The notes under the pieces were generated by a model. That model did not search any database, was not told the origin of the DNA, and saw nothing but the letters and a program-made list of their open reading frames with translations. From Phylloscopus collybita (Eukaryota; Chordata; Aves; Passeriformes; Phylloscopidae), in contig JAJNNQ010000024.1 in the NCBI GenBank assembly GCA_027886175.1, positions 7,052,001 through 7,116,000 on the forward strand: 64,000 nucleotides of DNA, read 5' to 3'. The translations under genes were made by a program, and so were the position numbers. This document shows positions 1 to 11,645 of the stretch, piece by piece. The first letter of the stretch is position 1. Every line of letters starts with the position of its first letter.

Positions 1-230
1 CTTACATGTGATGAGGCCCTGCTCTCTTGCAGGTGGCTGAACACCTGCCCAAACCATGGGAAGTGAGGAATCAATTCTTTGTTTTGTTCTGCTGGTGTGT
101 GAAGCTGTGGCTCTCCCCATTAAACTGCTTTTATCTCAAGCCACGAGTTTCCCAGCGTTTACCCTTCAGATTCTCTCCCTGATCCCACTGGTGTGGGAGT
201 GAGCAAGTGGCTGCCTGGGGTGAAACCACA
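1..230 (+). mobile_element. 3' part of an avian ERV LTR, cut by window edge
   Basis: The first 230 bases read like the R/U5 end of a common bird endogenous-retrovirus LTR. There is a 'ggtggctgaacacctgccc' stretch, a polyadenylation signal ATTAAA at 119-124, a 'ccacgagtttcccagcgttt' block, a 'gatcccactggtgtgggagt' block, and an ending close to 'ggggtgaaaccacaac'. The terminal CA is eroded, so the right edge is approximate. The left part lies outside the window, so it is unknown whether this is a solo LTR or the end of a full element. The family assignment (ERVK-like) is from memory of bird LTRs. Confidence 0.65.
119..124 (+). promoter_or_regulatory. polyadenylation signal of the partial LTR
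   Basis: ATTAAA, a common variant poly(A) signal, lies at the position expected for the R region of this LTR family. Confidence 0.5.
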
Positions 231-1452
231 ACTCCTCTGTAACAACAAACCACCCAAAAGGAGGAAATGTCACGTACTGTAAGAAGGATGCAGTTTGGGG
301 TTATGAAAAGCAGTCTTCCCCCACTGGTTAGTTTACTGCACTGGTAAATAAAAGCTCACAGGATTCCAAGGGTTTCCCAAGACTTTCACACATCAAAGCC
401 TCAAAATAGGAGAAGGAAAGAGGGAGAATTTCACCTCCCAACACCTGAATTTCAACAAGGTTTACTGTAAAATCCCAGACTGGTGTCCCCCAATCTTACC
501 AAACGGGATTGTTAGGAGAGATGTTTAAATTGTCTCCTACTGAATCAGCAGCAGGTTTGGTTTGTCTCAGAGACTCCTACCCCAAACATCAGCAATTTTC
601 CTTTAAAGCCTGAGATGTAATAATATTCAAAATGACAGAACATGCAGCCTCATGCTGGAAAGCCTTCTGTATATCATTATAGACAGAAGAATTGGGGCTC
701 GTGCTCAAAGTTTTGTTATGAATTCATTACTACCTATGACATCCTCTCCTGGATCAAGGCAACAGCTTAGCTAACCCAGTTCTGTCAGCAGAGGAGGACA
801 CCAATGAAAGCACACCAACTTAACCTCTACCCTGTCTTTTATACTCAACTCCTCACCTGGAAGTGTTCAAAAACAAAGTAATCACAGCACTCCACAACAT
901 GGCCTAATGTGCATGGTGTTGTCACAAGTTGGACTAGATATCTGAGATCTTACCCAAACTCAGTGATTCTGTGGAGTACTAGGAGGTTTATCCCCCTGCC
1001 CAGGCCTTTTGTTACCCCTCTGTGCCCATTGGCCACAAAGTCATGTGATCCATTTTTGGAACACACTTGGTACCATTTCCCACCAACATCCTGTGGCAGC
1101 AACTTCCAGAAGGTCACAAACCAGTGTAAACAAATTCTTTTTTCTTCCATCTGTTTTACACATCTCTGCTCATTTCATCAGACGCCCCTAGTACTGACAT
1201 TATTTCCTAATCAGTTCTGCATTTGCCTTACCACTAAAATGATTTTGGTTCTTTAGTAACTTTAGTCCCATCCCTCACTCATTTCAGACTTAAATATTGA
1301 GGGTCCTCTCTTCATTGGCAGTTACTTCATACCCTTGATAATATTACCAGCTTCCCCCCATTTTCTCTAATTTCACCAACTCTTTCTTGAAAATAAGAGG
1401 ACACAACTGCACATTGTGCTCAGGAGGATTTGGCATGATTTTTTAAAATATT

Positions 1453-1453
<1 letters not shown>

Positions 1454-1498
<45 letters not shown>
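1454..1498 (+). repeat. poly(A) tract, 45 A
   Basis: Uninterrupted run of 45 A. I see no retrocopy sequence immediately upstream, so it is called a simple repeat, not a retrogene tail. Its exact length is likely to vary between reads and individuals. Confidence 0.9.
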
Positions 1499-1499
<1 letters not shown>

Positions 1500-2784
1500 C
1501 GCCTAAATTTTCTTCCAGGAAAAGAAAAAACCCACTGAAAACTAACAAAACCCCCCACCACTTTCCAAAAGGTAATCTAACTTGACTGCTGTTGTCATTG
1601 ATTGTCACTGATAATTGGGACAAAAGAATCAGAATTCATATGAACCATATGAGAGAAGAGAAGGTTACTTTGGCTCGATTGCTTTCCTCCTTCCAATTCC
1701 TAGTAGACTCTACAGTTTGGGACAAAGGGGAACACCATTCTTAAAAAAAAAAAAAGTTAATTTTTTCATTAACAAAAGTAAAAGAGATAGTTAACACAAC
1801 TCCTCCAAAAGCATGTAAACTTGAGTAAATCCTAACACTGCCAATTATTTCAGTTCTACCAAGAAGGCTCAAAGCAAGATATTGCATACAAACTGATTTT
1901 AAAATTTCGGAACACATCCTGCACAATGAAATCCAAAAATTTGGTCTTTTTAGAATTTGTCACTTTCTGACTTTATGATAAAGATGCAGTTTTGTAATCA
2001 CTTACATTTTCTACTTACTGTAAGATTTAAAAGAATAAATCTCATGCTTTATGCAGTAAACAATATTGAAGTGGTATTACATACCACTACCACAAGTGTT
2101 CCCTTATAAAATTCTACAGCAAATAGCTTTCTGTTTTTATTATATGTCCTAAAAAGATAATCAAGTAGATTGCATGGGGATAGAATCAACATTACTGAGC
2201 CAAAACAGGTAATAAAGCAGAAAGTCATTACACTGGTTGTTTGCCAATACAATCTCTTTTTATCAGGCAAGCATATACAGTTACATATCAGTTGTCTTTT
2301 TTTTCATTCTTATTTCATGAAGGGAAGGGGCTTTCCAATCAAAACTGTGCACACAAGAATTTTTAAGGCCCACAGAACTTCACAGCTACATTGAAGATTA
2401 CTCAGCAAAAGACAATGGAAACAGGAACAAAAAGTCTTGACTAAACTACAAAGACAAAAAAAAAATCTAAAACTACTTAATCGAGGCTTTTCTTACCCTG
2501 AAAAGCATAATGAGATGTGGATATAGTATTTACTAATATGAACAAATTCATGAAAGGGCAAGATGAAATAATTGCCTTTAATATTGATGTTTCATGTAAC
2601 TGCACAAAAATTTTGTCTACAAAAGTCGTGGATAGTGCATGGTTTATGCCAAGTGAGTCTCGTAATCCATTTAAAAAAACTGAAACTACTCACTGCTCTA
2701 AATCAATCACATGCTGCAGACATTATAAATCTATCTATGTACTTCTCATTCTTATAACTACTATAACTAAGTTTCATTTTCATA

Positions 2785-2965
2785 GTGCTTGACATCACAA
2801 AACACAAAAGTCCACAGAACACTTTACAGGCACATGTTTTAGGGCATATTTCAAGTACTGCTGTCCTGCAGATGATAAAAGGCAGCAATCACCCCTTCAG
2901 AGATGGGAAACCAAAAAAGATCAAGTGGCTTTTTCCTAGTCATAGAGACCAAACTGTCCTCATTT
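2785..2965 (+). repeat. ancient L2/MIR-like remnant
   Basis: The segment keeps the order of landmarks found in the shared L2/MIR 3' region: a 'cactttacaggcac' block, then 'ccccttcagagatgggaaacc', then 'gatcaagtggctttttcctagtca', which parallels the familiar 'aagtgacttgcccaaggtca'. It is heavily diverged, as expected of amniote-age copies in birds. The assignment is from memory and the edges are approximate. Confidence 0.45.
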
Positions 2966-3024
2966 ACAACATATCAAATCAGAGTGACTTTACTAGATGA
3001 AAGCAAATCATCTTATCTGGGCTA

Positions 3025-3050
3025 TTTTTTTTTTTTTTTTTTTTTTTTTT
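3025..3050 (+). repeat. poly(T) tract, 26 T
   Basis: Uninterrupted run of 26 T between 'gggcta' and 'accacttgct'. Simple repeat with no associated element seen. Confidence 0.9.
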
Positions 3051-6000
3051 ACCACTTGCTATTGAATTCAGAAACAATAGAACAGATCTGATCATAAGAG
3101 AGATTCAGTAAAAACTCAATATAGACAAAACAGCCATTAGAAAATTCAAAAGAAAAAAAAAAAGAGATCATTTGGTCTTTTGCTTTAGCCACTTTGGTAG
3201 ATTTTGCAGATTTTTGGGGAAAGAAACACTAAACCAGTAGTTTATGTATGCATAATTTCTGGTACCATCAAAGACAAAATGCATACCCACTTGAGTTTGT
3301 GGTAATGAGATCCATATTCAACAAAAAAAAAAAAATTCCTAGCTGTCACAGCTACAATATTAGAGCAAAATAGATTCATTCAACAGCAGAAAAATGTAGT
3401 GATGGTATTGTTGTTTATCTTTTTTTAATAGCATGGGTTTACTGTGATCTATGAGGTAACTTTGAAGTTTGCAGATCACAGTTTGAAGAAATTAAGTAAA
3501 AAAAAAAACCAAAAAAAACCACAAACCAGATTAGACCTAAAAACTTGGCTGCAAACTTGATCGATGCTTAAGATTTTTCTCTCTTCTCCCCTAATAAAAA
3601 AATCAACAGAAAATAATATTCTATATCATAGCTGACTATGAATACACTTAAGCATAAAACTGAGAACATCTCCTTGAGGACTGCCACAAAGTTCACATTT
3701 CTTCAATAAATTTGTGACTCATTTATGTTAATATAAATGATGCAATTAAAGAGCAAACTGAATATACTGTTCCCTTTTACGTTCTCCATGCTATTAATGC
3801 TTGTGCTCTGTGCCTCTCACTGCCACATGTTTCTAAAAAACGAGACTCTGCAGAGTACCCAAACCATAGGATGTCCACTGTCACACAGACTTTGTGACTT
3901 CTCCAGATGTACTCCACAGTTTCACCCAAGTGTATAGCACAAAACATCCAGCTGAGCAATCAAACTGAAGCAATTCAGCCTCCTCTCGATCTGAACCTTG
4001 TATTTCCACATTAAAAAAAAAAAAAAACACCACAAAAAAACCAACAACTTCTATGAACTCTTCCACCTCAACACACCTTCATTCCCACCCGCTTCCATGT
4101 CATCCTTGTCTGTTCCACCACTCATGCTCACAATTCTGAACTGCAGCACCAGCTGCCTGCCACAGTTAACTTCAAAAAACAGATGTGCTGAATCATGTTG
4201 AAACGTGGATGTAATTATCCAGCAGCAAACAACTATGATCTCTGCTAAAACTAAGGGGAGTATTTAATTTATCTCAAATTTACACCAGCTCACAAGGTGA
4301 CCAAAAAAAAACAAGCAAGGCATGAAGGGGAAAGGACTCAACTGGCTGATTTGCATCAACTTCACTTCCAGAGTCATGAGACTAAAGAAAGAACAAAAAA
4401 CAAAAGAACTAATGATTTTATTTTTTTTTAAGATTTGTTCTACAAGTAACAAAAAAATTCATCCAGAAAATTAGTCTCTGACAAATTCACCTTAACAAAC
4501 CCTGAACATAAACAAAACAAGAAACCCCCTCCAAAACTAAAAATGTCTGTATTATGGACAACCAGGTATTATTCTTCCATTTAGCATTTCTGCCTGCTTA
4601 CTGAATTTGTCCTAATGAGCTGCAACCTGACTACAAGCACCTAAGACCCTTAGAAAAGTCTCACACACATATATTAAAAAAAAAAAAAAATAAAAAATGC
4701 ATTATGCTGCAAGCAAAATCAAAAACCAACTCAACCCCCATAAACTGCAACTCAGGAAATTCTTACTCCTCTGTCTTTTGGCAAAATATAATTTATAGTT
4801 ACTTCTCATTAAGGCAGATGCTATTGGGAGAAAAAAAAGGGGGAAAAAGAGCCTGTCACTGTATGAAAACTTCCATTTCAGGAAGCTAGGACTCTATTCC
4901 CAGCACAAACTCACATATAATTCAACACTAGATCAGCTTCTCAAATGTAGTTTATAGCATTATGACTAAGGGGTAGTTGAATTGATTTTCAATTCAAGAC
5001 AGAAATCAAGTTAACCTCAACCTCCCAGCAGACAAGTACATTCTAGTAAAGTAGGAGAAAAATATCTAAAGGTTTCTGTGGTTAACAGAAAGCCCAGTTG
5101 CTAATGTAGCAAAAGGGAAAAAAAAAAATCACTCTAAAATACAACCTTCCTTCCAAAAATTCTGGGAAAAAAACCTCATTTTTCAGGATAAGAGTGTCCT
5201 TTCCCCCATGATGATCCAGCTACGATGTGTGTGCCACTTTCAGATATAATAATATAGTAATAATAAAAATAAAAATATATATAATACTGCAATTTAGGTA
5301 AAGCAGAAACAATATGTTTACTCCTGTCTTCTCACAGTCCAACCACCTCCATCCTTGATGGGTCACCTGAACAGAATAATATATAGTCTGTATCTAATGC
5401 AATGTCCTCAGCAGCATCACCAACAAGGCCACAAATGTGTCACACCCTAACTACAACTCAATGGCCTTGCTCAATTTTGCCCTGGGACTCAGTAAACAAA
5501 CAATTAAAAGGACGAAATACAAGCCACACAAAATGTTAGTGCTTTCTACACATCCAATATGATTGTGGTAATACAGGAACAAGCAAAATAAGTGAAAGCT
5601 AATAAATTAGAAGTATTTACTTGCAAAATACATCTAAAACAACGCTTTTGATACAGCCTACCCTAGGGAGTAAAAGATCTGGTAGAAACTTTTTTCTCCT
5701 CTATCTCCACATCTCTTAGGATGAACAGCATTGTCAGTGAACAGGAGCTTCAATTAAAGGCCCAATTTACTTAAGAAATGTGATGATCACACTGAAAAAA
5801 TTTAGGTATTTCTATGTAAAATTATATACACAGAATAAACACTCTTGAATTTCATAATGGCTAGACAGAGTATGAAAACTGTTTGAAGGCCAGGCTATTC
5901 AAAATATTAAGGTTCAGAAAAATCCAAAAGTATTAGTGGGCTTTCCAATATATTATTACTATTCCTGTTATTTACCTAAGGGTTTTACTTCTCTTGAGAA

Positions 6001-9000
6001 AATAAAAGTCAGACTGTGGCTGAATCACTTAACATCTCCCATGCTGGAAGGTTAAACCCCTGCTCAGAATCAAGGTTTTCACATTGAAAAAGAAAAAAAA
6101 AAAAGTAAGTCAGCTAGAAAGAGGACTTGGATTGTCAGTAAAATATCTCTGCAGAATTAGCTGAATGTGTCAGAAAAATGTGCTCTAAGAAAATTGAGTT
6201 TCTGAACAGAAAAATAAAGCAAAGAGACTGAGATTAGTGCACCCTCCTCTCTGAGGAATCTACAACCACAGACCCAAATTTTAAAGTAATTGCTGTCTAT
6301 TGCAAAGCTTCTTAAGTTGCTTGATAAAATTTACATAAACTCAGGAATAAATGCTATCTTTACTTATAAATCACCAACTGATTATTATTATTTGACAGCA
6401 ATTAAATCTTAAGAGATTGTCCATGAATGAACAAGAGCTCTATAAATGAACAATGCACCGAATGCAAATGTTTTCAAGTAGTCTTCTGGGAAGGATTCAG
6501 TAACATTCTGGTTCAGAGTGGGAAAATTAGTTAATTATTGAGAAAACACAGTAAAGCACCACTTCTTTTATATGGACTTAAATAAATATTTTCTTCAACG
6601 GTGTCTTTTCATCCTGTAATGAGTATAATTACTACTAAAATCAAAGACAGTGTCTTGAAAGAACAGAACTGTAATGTTGCCTACCACATAATAAATAAAG
6701 ATATCACCCAGTGCGAAACAATATTTTTGACCTTTTACCTACCTTTTGAGATTGATACAAACACTACAAACAGTGCATCCCTGTGTTCTTGGTAAGGATT
6801 GGCAGCTTGCCTTTTTTTAGGTCAACATATTAATTTATTAAAGTTAGGAGAAAATAGAGAAGAATATAAACAAATATCATTTATCACCTTAATACTACTC
6901 TCCTCACCCATAGTACAAACTCTGGAAATCCAATCACAGGAATTTACCAATTTAGCATCAATCTCCACCCCTGCCCAGAAACCAACACACCAAAAAGCCT
7001 GATATGGAACTGAACCACATTAAAGACTGTATGTTAATTTGTGGTACATTTTAATGTTTGAAATATATTTCAACATTTGGGATGTGATGCCCTTTTTTTT
7101 TTTTTTTTTATAGGGCTTACTACTTCATAAATGCATGGTAACGACTCAGAACAACTGACATGTGCTCTCAAATTAGGGAAAGAAGCCTCTACCAGCCTTT
7201 TTTTTTTTTTTTTTCTCCCTCTTAGGTAAGACTAAAAGACATAACCAGCACTCACTTAGCAACATTATCTGAAGTATTTTGTTTGCTTATACAATACCTA
7301 CAGCAAAGTTACAAGGAAGCCAGTACTTGTGGGCATTATAATTTCTCTTCATTTGCATCTGATTGCTGTTACATAGGTTGAAATCACACATACTGATTAT
7401 ATATGAGTAGATGTCTTATCTTCAAACTACAAGTTATAATGACAGTTACCAAAAATTGTACCCTAAAATGTAAGCATAGAAACATTAATGAAACCTCACT
7501 GGAATGGACAGATCAACACAGATCACAGATTACCAATAAACCTGATGGTTTATTTCCCATCAATGTATTCTGTTAGGAATCTTGGCAACCAACAGCAAGA
7601 GAAACATTGTACAAAAGAATCTAAGATGTATTCTGAAGCTCCACTCTACAAATTAAAGTTTGAACTGTTATGAAAAGTTCTAAAGCATTATTCTTCACGG
7701 TTTTCTGAAGATACCTTCTATCACAAACAACCTTGTTTTTAAATAAGAGACAGGAATTCTTGGTCTTGACTGGATTTTTTTTATTCCCTTTTTTTGCTAT
7801 ATCTACAGTGAGTATACAAAAGTTGCTCCTCTTATTTGCATATACACCTATTGCATTAAGTGCATCACCAGCACTGTACAGTTTCTGTACATTCCTCTGG
7901 GATTATACAAATTTGGAAAGTCTGTTTTACTGCTTTTGTTGACAGTACAACTCCACAAACAGCAAAAATACACAAACAGAGAACTGATTGTTTCTGTGTC
8001 ATTTCTCCAGTCAGCTTTGCAGGAGATCTCCTTACATTAATCCCTTAAAAGCTGCTTAGGCAAAAAAAGCACTCCCTCACCTCGAGCTGTTTTAGACAAA
8101 CATAAATACAAACTCTAACACTCTGGACTTCTCTACAAGCAGCCTGATTGTCATCCATTGAACCTCTTGCTGTGACAAGAAAATTTCAGTTCAACATTAT
8201 AAGTCAGGTCCTTTAAAACACGGAGCTGACATCCATTGTGAGCCAAACAAGAGCTGCTGTACCTGTTTAAATGTACCTCTTATGCTCAGCAGCAACAGGG
8301 AAATGTGGCAGAAGCAGGATGACATCTCAGCCTCCCACCTTTACAACTCCTCTCTAGCTACAAGGGTCTGTTAACAGTTTCAACCACCTCATTTTCATCT
8401 CTGTGTGATGCAGCCTACAGGACTTGAAAACAGTAAGACAAAGTTATATACTTTTCCATCAAAAAAAAGTATTTTTATCAAAATAGGTTTTGTTCAAGTG
8501 CAGTTTGAAAACATGTTTTCAGTTTCAAACACTTGACTGGCTTTTTTTTTTTTTTCATTTTGCTAAAACTTAATATTTCTGTTTGACTTTTCATGTATTT
8601 CAATCTATAATGGTTTGATTTTTTTCAAAATCAAATGGGAATGATTCAGCATCGGTTAGGCAAAAAGACTTCAATATACCCAAAACTAAATTATTGGTGT
8701 ATTATTTCTGTGATAAACAAATTTTTTACCCCGAATTTGAGTGATAATTAAAAAGCAGGACTTCCTGTGGAACAGATATTTTCCAACTCATTTTGTCAGA
8801 AACAACCAAGGAGAAAATAGTGAGCTCCTTCTCTGCCCTCTTAAATCTGCTTCCCAGTCATTCACTCCTATCTTCTAAATGCCATTTTTTACTGCGTTCT
8901 CTAGATTCTCTGAGCCTCCCAAGAGCATCCACATGTTACAAAATGCTTTTTTATCTGTGGCAAAACTCTTCTGAAATCCCTGCAGCTGAAGCGTCCCATC

Positions 9001-9149
9001 ATACCCCTTTGTTTCCCCATCCTTACTAAGTATGTAAGACAACAAGTTTACCATCTTACAAAAGTTACATAAAGTCATTTTAGCTACAGCTGAAAGATTC
9101 CATGGTAAAAGACCCAAGAGAGTGAAACATCATCTGTACTTGATCTAAA

Positions 9150-9245
9150 AAAAAACCCCAACCAAACAAAAGGGAAAACAACAGCAACAACCAAAACAAA
9201 CAACCCCTGAAAGAAACAACCTAAACCAAACAAACAAACCAAAGA
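9150..9245 (+). repeat. A/C-only low-complexity tract
   Basis: The + strand is almost entirely A and C here, with several 'aaac' and 'caaa' units. It is one of several such tracts in the window (see also 13360, 29871, 36403 and 56640). Confidence 0.7.
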
Positions 9246-9357
9246 AACACAAGTCAAAAACACTAACAAATAAAATGCCACAAGAGAAAACAGAGTCTAT
9301 TAAAGCTACAGCATGAAAGTTGACACTTGATGTGTAAACACATCATTTTATTTCCAG

Positions 9358-9900
9358 GTACCACACCAGGCAGCAACAAGCTCTTCCTTTGGAGAGCACG
9401 AGAAACGCCGATGTACGTTAAAGGATGCCAAACAATACACACAGCACCTAAACCCTAAGTGAGATATACTCCAGGATTTCCCTCAGTTCTTGGAAGGCCC
9501 CACGGTTCAGTTGTCACAGCTACATGAAACAGCATCCCTGCTCAAGGTAAGTGAAGGAAGGGATGTGGGCTCAAGGAGTAAACAAACCCCTTTGCAGGGG
9601 AGCAGCAGCGCTGTCACACGCTGATAGGCAGCGCAGCTGCCCAGGGCTAATGCAGAGCCAGGCTGTCAGCATGCAGCAGGCTTGGCTTCTTGCCCAGCTC
9701 TACCTGAAACGACCTTGTGTAAGCTGTCAGTCAAGCCTGCTCGACGAGACATCCCCAGGCAGGGAAGCCTGGGATAGAGCCGGGATTATTAACAGCAGTC
9801 CGGGGAAGAGCTGCATCGCACAGCCCCGAGATGCAACCTTCACTGGATTCCCTGGTAGCACACAAGGAAGGGGGCTGAGTCGCCCCAAACACACACTAAC
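9358..9900 (+). other. GC-richer island with splice-like signals
   Basis: This roughly 540-base island has clearly more G, C and CpG than its surroundings. A pyrimidine-rich tract and AG ending at 9357 look like a 3' splice site. A perfect consensus donor, AAG|GTAAGTGA, begins at 9547. The 189 bases between them contain stops in all three + frames (one frame is open for 34 codons from 9358 and stops at 9460), so this would be a UTR or non-coding exon, not an internal coding exon. A 121-codon open frame at 9551-9916 starts from GTG and resembles nothing I know. The island could equally be a conserved regulatory element. Confidence 0.3.
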
Positions 9901-9962
9901 AGTAGAATGTTTTTAGGTCTTTAATTATTTTGAGATGCTATGATTATGCTGAGAATGCTTGT

Positions 9963-9967
9963 GTGAC
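9963..9967 (+). repeat. target-site duplication GTGAC, left copy
   Basis: GTGAC directly abuts the TG start of the solo LTR and is repeated exactly after its CA end at 10559-10563. Confidence 0.85.
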
Positions 9968-10207
9968 TGTCCTAGGTTACAATGTAAAATTGTGCCCAAG
10001 GTCTGTATTCTATCCCCATGAGCCCTTGGAGCCAAGGTGGGGCAGTGTTCTCCTTATCTTCTGTTAACGAGCCCAACAATGCCTTCCCAGAAGAAGTTAT
10101 CTCTGTTTAATGGGCCATCAAGGACCCATTTGCATGACTGATAAGATGAAATCATCCCATTGTGAGATGCTCTGCCCAGGGGGAGGAGCCAAGCATTCCC
10201 ACCTGGA

Positions 10208-10213
10208 TATAAT
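10208..10213 (+). promoter_or_regulatory. TATA-like box of solo LTR
   Basis: TATAAT at the centre of an inverted repeat spanning 10202-10218, about 300 bases upstream of the poly(A) signal ATTAAA. Confidence 0.4.
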
Positions 10214-10503
10214 CCAGGGTTTGAGACCTCACTAGCAGCTTCTATCCACTGGACTCTCAGAGGAGACGAGCTACCAGTTTCTACAGGAATCACTGCTTTG
10301 ACAAGAACATCTCATCTGGATTCCTGGAGGAAGACTGGACCCTTCTCACCACCACTGGACCCTTCTCTCTTAGGATCATCTCTGCTCCAGCGGAACCACA
10401 TCTGCCACTCCAGGAGGATTTCCGGACTGCTTCAAACACCCTGACCAACAGGGTGTTAGGTTATATCATTCCATTTATTTCACCTTTTTTCCTCTCTTCT
10501 TCC

Positions 10504-10509
10504 ATTAAA
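10504..10509 (+). promoter_or_regulatory. poly(A) signal of solo LTR
   Basis: ATTAAA located about 50 bases before the LTR end, the usual place for the R-region poly(A) signal. Confidence 0.5.
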
Positions 10510-10558
10510 TTGTATCTCTGACTGGGAGTCTCACTGGTTTTGCTTTCAAACCAGCACA

Positions 10559-10563
10559 GTGAC
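10559..10563 (+). repeat. target-site duplication GTGAC, right copy
   Basis: Exact repeat of 9963-9967 immediately after the CA end of the solo LTR. Confidence 0.85.
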
Positions 10564-11584
10564 CCTTCTGAGTTCAGAACCAGCAGAGCTAAACCCACAA
10601 CAGATCTCATTTCAGGAGGCTTCCTAGCCCAAACAGCCACATTTGATACTTACTATAATCACCAGTGCACTTCTCAATCTCACTGAGGCCCCTTAATTTG
10701 TTTTATGCACATTCACATTTGACATATTTTTATAGGCAGAAGTCCAGAAAGGACCACCAGATCTGCCCACTCTGAACTCCTGCAGATGACAGGAAACAGT
10801 TTCACACAAAGAATATCAATCCAGGCCAAAATGATGAACAAAAAAGAAATAGATATTTGGGTAATTATACCTTTATCACAGCCCAATCACAGAACAGAGC
10901 AACGCTCCATCCATCATGCACCTCCTCCCTCAGTCTGAGAGCCCCGTGACCACATGGCAGCCCATCCACTTTTCTCTTGCTCATTCTGGTTCCTTCTCTT
11001 TTCCCACCCTACTTCTGACCTACCTCAAGGTCAAAATATCTTTTAACTGGCTTTTAACTTGCTTTTGCTGATGCCATGTAACCTGCTACCAGCCACTTTC
11101 ATTTTCTGCCTCTGCAGTGGACAGAAAACCTGATACTTCATACTTAGTTAACAGCTAGAGCCACCCTGGGGTGCCAAGCAGGGAAAGGCCTCCCCAGGCC
11201 TGAACAGCTCTGAGTGGTGGCACTCCACAGCTCTGGCTCTACAAGTCACTCTGTCTTGCAGATTTGGGCTTTGAAAAGCAAGCCTACCACTGACACTTCA
11301 ACAGGGAAAAAGAAAAAAACCCCAAACCTTTATACCTTTTCACCTGTGCTTAAAAACACCATCTGCTGTCTGATCTCAGCATGCATTGCCTCTTTTCATC
11401 CCTCCTTCTAAAGCAGTGACAGCACAGAAATAAATACATCTTCCATTTTCTGTGTGGGGGATTCTTCTTTCCCAGTATTCTGAGCTCACCTCTAATAATA
11501 AATTGGTATTTATATGCATTAAATGAAGAAAGGGCATAGTGTCCAAGAAAAGAGGACACTAAGTATCTGTTAGCAGATACTTAG

Positions 11585-11645
11585 CCTGACACTTCAGTCA
11601 AGTCACTTAATCTCCCCCTTGTCTCAAAATTGGGGAATATTTTTT
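11585..11645 (+). repeat. MIR-like remnant
   Basis: 'agtcaagtcacttaatctcc' followed by 'ttgtctcaaaattgggga' matches the remembered MIR/L2 motif order 'gggcaagtcacttaacctct ... cctcagtttcc ... aaaatgggga'. Short and diverged, so the call is tentative. Confidence 0.4.

Larger units (their letters stand above)
231..9350. other. AT-rich non-coding DNA, no gene recognised
   Basis: I found no recognisable exon, RNA gene or young transposon in this 9 kb. It is AT-rich, with many homopolymer runs (poly(A) at 1454-1498, poly(T) at 3025-3050 and near 7091 and 7199). Open frames are short (under about 120 codons), lack splice context and resemble no family I know. One ancient L2/MIR-like remnant near 2785-2965 is listed separately. 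The composition fits an intron or intergenic DNA. Confidence 0.6.
9968..10558 (+). mobile_element. solo LTR, 591 bp, with 5-bp target duplication
   Basis: The element begins TGTCCTAGGTT and ends CAGCACA, and is flanked on both sides by GTGAC, so both boundaries are secure. Promoter and processing signals are in LTR order: a TATA-like TATAAT at 10208-10213, set in a palindrome with 7-bp arms (CCTGGAT / ATCCAGG), then ATTAAA at 10504-10509. No internal retroviral sequence follows, so the two LTRs of the original provirus have recombined to one. The ends (TGTCCT.GGTT and CACA) and the 5-bp duplication resemble those of the full element at 15452, which suggests the same broad class. The internal sequences differ. 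Confidence 0.85.

Noticed and set aside
1373..1623. Minus-strand frames with long Phe runs
   Set aside because: They translate the 45-A homopolymer; not genes. The same applies near 43710-44006 and 57403-57717.
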